Made by a program: the position numbers and the translations under genes
Notes under the pieces: generated by a model
Told to the model about the DNA's origin: nothing
Seen by the model: the letters and a program-made list of their open reading frames with translations, nothing else
Database searches by the model: none
From: Telmatospirillum sp.
GTDB lineage: Bacteria > Pseudomonadota > Alphaproteobacteria > Rhodospirillales > Magnetospirillaceae
Direction of reading: 5' to 3'
DNA: 38,489 nucleotides
NCBI GenBank assembly: GCA_031291415.1
Contig: JARLJB010000008.1
Location: 1-38,489 of the forward strand
Shown: positions 34,527-38,489 of the stretch, piece by piece
Position numbering within the stretch: the stretch's first letter is position 1
Layout of the letters: the number at the start of each line of letters is the position of its first letter

Positions 34527-34768
34527 GTGGCTGGGGATGCCCCCATGAGATCATGGGCGTTTGTCAGCGGTTGAACGGATTGAGCTGCGATCCCGGCCGC
34601 AAGGGGTGCGTGCTGCATGACCGCTTCCGCTTCAGCAATGAGGCCAAGAATCCCGGCCATCCGCCGCCTCGAAGGACGGCACGGCTCCTCCCACGAAGAA
34701 GACGGACGACTGACGTTTCGTCCTTCTCCCCTCATCGCTCTTTGACGACCTTGATGATCTCGGCCTGA
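34523..34768 (+). CDS. Small Cys-rich protein of unknown function beside norEF
   Basis: An 81-codon gene whose first 40 residues look highly ordered: Cys6-Pro-His-Glu, Cys14, Cys22-Asp-Pro-Gly and Gly-Cys29-Val-Leu, then FRFSNEAKN. Four cysteines and a histidine in so short a chain suggest a zinc or iron-sulphur site. AAGGG lies 7 bases before ATG 34523. I do not recognise a named family. The last 35 residues are Pro/Arg-rich, look non-conserved and overlap the convergent flavin reductase gene by 37 bases, so the tail may be read-through after a late mutation. The FNR-type box 122 bases upstream suggests anaerobic or NO-linked expression. Confidence 0.5.
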   Translation: MSGWGCPHEIMGVCQRLNGLSCDPGRKGCVLHDRFRFSNEAKNPGHPPPRRTARLLPRRRRTTDVSSFSPHRSLTTLMISA

Positions 34769-35232
34769 TAGACGGTGTGATAATCCTTTTCAGGGTAGAA
34801 CTCGCCATCCAGGTTCTGGTTGACGAAATCGGTCGGCTTAAGCTGCATGCGGCAAAGCTTCCTGGCGACGACGGTCAGGTAGGATTCCTTGAAGGTTGGA
34901 ATGCCGTCGATGAAGGTAGGCGTCAGTCCGGCCAACGCGACCTTGTCGACATCGCGGCCGGATTTGCTCCCGAGGATGGCGAGCGACTTCCGGTATTGCC
35001 TTGTGTAGAAGCTGACGGTGAACTCGTTGAATTTTTCGATGAACCCGTATGTGTAGCGGACCGGGCGCACCATAACGGTGACGATGGGGCGCTCCCAGAT
35101 GAAGCCCAGCGCGCCCCAACTGATTGTCATCGTATTGAACTTCTTTTTATCCCCGGCGGTGAGGAGTGCCCACTCGTGACCCAGGCCCTGGAAGGCGTGT
35201 GTCACCGCATTGTCGACAACATCAGACGACAT
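34732..35232 (-). CDS. Flavin reductase family protein
   Basis: A 166-residue protein with the FMN-binding split-barrel fold (PF01613-like). Marks include MTISWGALGFIWERPIVTVM (about 35-54), RYTYGFIEKFNEFTVSFY and LAILGSKSGRD. Members reduce FMN with NAD(P)H or carry electrons to oxygenases. Some relatives occur beside NO-detoxifying or rubredoxin-like proteins, so a link to the Cys-rich neighbour is possible but unproven. Start ATG 35232 has AAGGAGGA about 10 bases upstream, a strong site. Confidence 0.88.
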   Translation of the reverse strand: MSSDVVDNAVTHAFQGLGHEWALLTAGDKKKFNTMTISWGALGFIWERPIVTVMVRPVRYTYGFIEKFNEFTVSFYTRQYRKSLAILGSKSGRDVDKVALAGLTPTFIDGIPTFKESYLTVVARKLCRMQLKPTDFVNQNLDGEFYPEKDYHTVYQAEIIKVVKER

Positions 35233-35495
35233 CAGAAAATATCCTCCTTTTTGTGTTCAGAACCGGCAAGTCGCACGGCGGTCCGCTGATCGAGCGGTGG
35301 TGCCGAGTTGGATTTTCCGGTCGCAGGTACCTTGGAAAAAGCGGCGTCTATGGTAAATCATGCGTCCCTTCGAACCATACCATCCCACTGCGACCTCTGT
35401 AATATTGCAAACCTCAAGTGAATGCACTGACGTTACGATAGACTAATACCAATCAGCGCGAATTCGCCGACACGTGTGAAATGAAGGCAGCCACC

Positions 35496-37163
35496 ATGTC
35501 CATCACCAATTCAAACCTGCCAAAATCGATTCAGGCATTGAGGACATATACCGCCCAGATGTTCCTGCGCGATATTTTGGCCGGGCTCACAGTGGGACTG
35601 GTCGCCCTGCCACTGGCGATGGCCTTCGGCATTGCTTCGGGTGTGACTCCGCAGGCCGGCATTTACACGGCGGTGGTGGCCGGTTTCCTGATTTCGGCGC
35701 TGGGCGGTTCACGCACCCAGATTGGCGGGCCCACCGGGGCCTTCGTGGTGATTGTGGCGGGGATTGTCGCCCACTTCGGGATGAGTGGCCTTGCCATGGT
35801 CACGTTGATGGCCGGCGTTCTGCTTCTGTTGATGGGCCTCACCGGCCTTGGGGCGGCGGTTCGTTTCATTCCACGGATGGTGGTCGTCGGCTTCACCAAC
35901 GGCATTGCCATTCTGATCGCCTCGACGCAGATCAAGGATTTTTTTGGCCTGCACACCGGTGAGAGCCCGAGCGAATTCCTGCCCCGCATGAAGATGCTCG
36001 CCGGGAACTTCGACAGCCTGAACCCGTCAGCGCTGGGGCTGGGCCTCGGAACATTGGCGATTCTGCTGTTGCTGCCGCGCTTTACCAAGCGGATTCCGGC
36101 GTCGATCGTCGCCCTGCTGTTTTGTACCGGGGTGAGCGTCCTGTTTCACCTGCCGGTAGAGACTGTCGGCAGCAAGTTCGGTGGCATCCCGCAGGGGCTG
36201 CCGCCCTTTGCCATTCCGGAATTCCACGCCGAAGACATTCTGCCGTTGATTCCTTCGGCATTCACCGTGGCAATGCTGGCCGCCCTGGAGAGCATGCTGT
36301 CGGCTGTCGTGGCCGACGGCATGACCGGCGACCGGCACAACCCGAATGTCGAACTGGCGGCTCAGGGAGTCGCCAATATGCTGTCGCCGCTGTTCGGAGG
36401 CATCCCCGCCACCGGGGCCATCGCCCGCACGGCGACGAATATCCGTGCCGGTGCGCAGTCGCCGGTTGCAGGAATAGTGCATGCGCTGACGCTGCTGGCG
36501 ATTCTGCTGGTGGCCGCGCCGCTGGCCAGTTACATCCCGTTGACGGTGTTGGCTGCTGTATTGTTCGTGGTCGCCTATAACATGGGCGAGTGGAACGAGA
36601 TCGGCGGCATTCTGCAATTGGATTTTACGGCCAAGTCGGTGTGGGTGGTGACCTTTGCGCTGACGGTCTTTGCCGATCTGACCGTAGCCGTGGGTGTGGG
36701 CTTCACACTTGCCGCCCTGCTCTACATTCACCGCGTGGCTGAGACCACCTCCGTGTCGCCGGTCACCGAGGAGTACATCCGGGACGGCCTGCCCCACAGC
36801 CTCCAGGGCCGCATCCTGCCGTCGTTTGTGACCGTCCTGCGCATTCACGGACCGTTCCTCTGGGGCACCACCGAGAAGCTGGTGGAGGCGACCGCGGATC
36901 TGACGGTCTTTCAACCGGTGGTGATTTTGCGGCTGCGCAACATGACGGCAATCGACGCCACCGGCATTCACGCCATCGAGACCTTCGCCCGGCAGCTCCA
37001 GGACTCCGGACGCACGCTGCTGCTATGCGGAGCGATGCAACAGCCGTCGAAGCTGCTGCACGGCGAGCGTTTTCTTGACCGGATAGGCCGCGAGAACTTC
37101 GTGCCGAATATCCAGACAGCCCTGGACAGGGCGAACGAGATACACAATCTCCAGTTGCCATAG
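35496..37163 (+). CDS. SulP-family inorganic anion transporter with STAS domain
   Basis: A 555-residue inner-membrane transporter. It has about 12-14 helices (residues 25-420) with the SulP stretches DILAGLTVGLVALPLAMAF and GGSRTQIGGPTGAFVV near the start. A cytoplasmic STAS domain (about 440-540; VILRLRNMTAIDATGIHAIE) closes the chain. Family substrates include sulphate, bicarbonate and dicarboxylates; sequence alone does not tell which. ATG 35496 is preferred because GAAGG lies 8 bases before it; ATG 35481 lacks a site. Nothing in its promoter resembles an FNR box, so it may be unrelated to the nar-nor cluster. Confidence 0.93.
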   Translation: MSITNSNLPKSIQALRTYTAQMFLRDILAGLTVGLVALPLAMAFGIASGVTPQAGIYTAVVAGFLISALGGSRTQIGGPTGAFVVIVAGIVAHFGMSGLAMVTLMAGVLLLLMGLTGLGAAVRFIPRMVVVGFTNGIAILIASTQIKDFFGLHTGESPSEFLPRMKMLAGNFDSLNPSALGLGLGTLAILLLLPRFTKRIPASIVALLFCTGVSVLFHLPVETVGSKFGGIPQGLPPFAIPEFHAEDILPLIPSAFTVAMLAALESMLSAVVADGMTGDRHNPNVELAAQGVANMLSPLFGGIPATGAIARTATNIRAGAQSPVAGIVHALTLLAILLVAAPLASYIPLTVLAAVLFVVAYNMGEWNEIGGILQLDFTAKSVWVVTFALTVFADLTVAVGVGFTLAALLYIHRVAETTSVSPVTEEYIRDGLPHSLQGRILPSFVTVLRIHGPFLWGTTEKLVEATADLTVFQPVVILRLRNMTAIDATGIHAIETFARQLQDSGRTLLLCGAMQQPSKLLHGERFLDRIGRENFVPNIQTALDRANEIHNLQLP

Positions 37164-37525
37164 CCGCTATCGTGCATAGCGTGCTTGCAGACGCTCTCCG
37201 ATCTCAGCAAGGTCGACCGGGAAACACCGGACATCCAGGAGATCGAACCCCTGCAGCAGTTCTCATTTTGAAATGATCCGCCGATTCGGCGGCGGCGCAG
37301 ACAAGATATAACCACCAAGAACACCAAGAAGATACGGAGATCAAATAGAGCGTGCAGCGCAATAGTCCTCCTCGGTGTCTTGGCGCCTTTGTGGTTCAAA
37401 ATTTCTCAAGCCACAGGGAGTACCGAAAGAAAAGAGTAAGCGTCATAATTAAACCCGAGGGAACCATAGACCAGAGAACAAAAGCCCTTCACCCCCGTTT
37501 TCTACCGAATACACAGAGTGAACGT
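37164..37525. other. Intergenic stretch with decayed ACCACCAAGA inverted repeat
   Basis: No gene is supported. ACCACCAAGAACACCAAGAA (37311-37330) is an imperfect inverse of the segment 37371-37395 (CTCGGTGTCTTGGCGCC and then TTTGTGGTT). This resembles decayed copies of a widespread intergenic repeat built of ACCAAGA units. The base composition falls towards AT from here on. Confidence 0.5.
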
Positions 37526-38119
37526 CTACCTGCTGCGATACATTATCGTGTAAGGTGCCGCCCCATATTGTCCCTTTTCCTCAAATATTCTTACGGAACT
37601 GCGGGTCTCAAAGCCGTTTTGCCAAGGAGCATCCAATACAAAGCAATTGGCCACTCTTTCAGAAAGGTGCGCATCTTGAATATATTTATCTAATTTTGGA
37701 GAGCGACGCATATCTCCCATCTCTGTCTGATATTTTTCAACGACATCTGAATAATACTGTTTGAAAATACGCGTTTCTACGTATAGTTTAGACTCACTAC
37801 CGTTGACATTATATTCAATATATTTTCCAACTTGATTCAATCTATCAAATTCAAAAGATAGTTTCGCGTATTTTTCATCATACCTGTTGCCGTAATAATA
37901 AAGTAAACCGCATACCTTCAGTTTACCATCCTGTTCTTCTGAACGAAGAGCAACTACAGTCGAATTTGTAAAACCGGACCTTATTGCGAGAAAATTCTCC
38001 CCGAGCGTTTCAGATGAGGAGCTTGTAATCGGCGCAACAGTTACCCCACATCCACACAGCAACTGCACCGTCAATAAGAGAGACAGAAAAACATAAAATC
38101 TCTTTTCTTTAGTTATCAT
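37526..38119 (-). CDS. Putative lipoprotein, AT-rich
   Basis: A 197-residue protein of no recognised family. It starts with a lipoprotein-type signal (Lys/Arg at 4-7, hydrophobic core, LLCGC with the lipid-bearing Cys at about 24). It is followed by a Ser/Thr spacer and a polar, Tyr-rich body. It should be anchored in the outer or inner membrane facing the periplasm. ATG 38119 has GGAG 10 bases upstream and puts the signal at the N-terminus; 38140 is an alternative. The gene is much more AT-rich than its neighbours, which suggests transfer from elsewhere. Confidence 0.65.
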   Translation of the reverse strand: MITKEKRFYVFLSLLLTVQLLCGCGVTVAPITSSSSETLGENFLAIRSGFTNSTVVALRSEEQDGKLKVCGLLYYYGNRYDEKYAKLSFEFDRLNQVGKYIEYNVNGSESKLYVETRIFKQYYSDVVEKYQTEMGDMRRSPKLDKYIQDAHLSERVANCFVLDAPWQNGFETRSSVRIFEEKGQYGAAPYTIMYRSR

Positions 38120-38182
38120 CACCGAAAGTCTCCAGATCAAGGCAAGAAAACCGGGGTTGGAGTGCCTGACCCCATCCTCCCC

Positions 38183-38489
38183 TCATGCCAGATCCCCTGT
38201 CGTCAGACTGGCCGGCAGCACGCCGATCAGGGTGGCGACATGGGTCAGCTCGTTGGCATTGGCCGTGTGGCTGCCGCTGCTGTCGATCTTGAACGACCAC
38301 AACTCGGTGCTGTTGCCGCTGTCGGTGCCGATGAACATCACATGTTCGCCAAGCGCCCCGCTGCTGGCGTTGCCGGTGAGGTCGGCGACCTGATAGGCCT
38401 TGTTGGCGGCGCTCACCACTTCGGCGGTGGTGCCGTTGCCGATGCTGCCGATAGTGACGAAGATCGCCTGGGCGGCGCTGGTCGTGCCG
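38183..38489 (-). CDS. C-terminal part of a possible large surface protein (cut by window edge)
   Basis: The last 102 codons of a gene that enters from the right edge. The sequence is rich in Gly, Ala, Ser and Thr with segments such as HVMFIGTDSGNSTELWSFKI and ELTHVATLIGV. It ends in LTTGDLA. Such tails are common in large secreted or surface repeat proteins of proteobacteria, but no exact family is claimed. High GC and regular codon use support a real gene. Confidence 0.6.
   Translation of the reverse strand, partial: GTTSAAQAIFVTIGSIGNGTTAEVVSAANKAYQVADLTGNASSGALGEHVMFIGTDSGNSTELWSFKIDSSGSHTANANELTHVATLIGVLPASLTTGDLA

Noticed and set aside
34448-34735. A 95-codon minus-strand frame opposite the Cys-rich gene
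   Set aside because: No ribosome site or motif. The plus-strand frame has a ribosome site and patterned cysteines, so the antisense frame is probably a shadow.

Overview
The window is GC-rich chromosomal DNA from a Gram-negative, facultatively anaerobic bacterium. It is most probably an alphaproteobacterium of the Rhodospirillales type. The grounds are a membrane-bound Nar nitrate reductase with a fused NarK1-NarK2 transporter, a cytochrome-c-dependent NO reductase cluster, a PEP-CTERM surface protein, a lipoprotein and FNR/DNR-type operators. The species cannot be named from the sequence alone. No rRNA, tRNA or CRISPR array was recognised.

Region 1 (1-14.0 kb) is accessory and mosaic. It opens with the cut-off end of an IS21-family element (1-209). 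Then come a divergent SDR/AraC pair, a phytanoyl-CoA-dioxygenase-like gene, a membrane diguanylate cyclase fused to hemerythrin, a PEP-CTERM exported protein, an old-yellow-enzyme reductase and an unrecognised Ser/Thr/Gln-rich protein. Next are an IclR regulator, the remnant of an SDR gene, a beta-propeller lactonase and a small CC-motif protein. The block ends with a GxxExxY gene set among palindromic repeats, a GNAT acetyltransferase and an antitoxin-like orphan whose stop codon lies in a 26-bp tandem duplication.

Region 2 (14.1-16.3 kb) is a free-standing elongation factor G gene with an unusual switch I. It is separated from the next gene by a 12-bp perfect hairpin.

Region 3 (16.3-34.8 kb) is the core: respiratory nitrate and NO reduction. 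A Crp/Fnr regulator (NarR/DNR-like) is transcribed away from narK-narGHJI-ppiC-moaA, and two FNR-type boxes lie between them. norCB, norQD and the convergent norEF follow. NarK imports nitrate and exports nitrite. NarGHI reduces nitrate on quinol, NarJ and probably the PpiC-like protein help assembly, and MoaA feeds molybdenum cofactor synthesis. NorCB reduces NO to N2O, with NorQ/NorD/NorE/NorF as activation factors. No nitrite reductase is present, so NO must come from a Nir encoded elsewhere or from outside. A perfect FNR-type box at 34387-34400 lies between norE and a divergent, small Cys-rich gene (34523) that I cannot assign; this is the most interesting unknown here.

Region 4 (34.7-38.5 kb) holds a flavin reductase, a SulP anion transporter with a STAS domain, an AT-rich lipoprotein gene and the 3' end of a possible large surface protein cut by the window edge.

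Three families of short palindromes are scattered through the window: the ACCAAGTCTCGATGAG element, the GGTGGGACGG element and decayed ACCACCAAGA repeats. Several sit directly behind stop codons, and two lie between norB and norQ.
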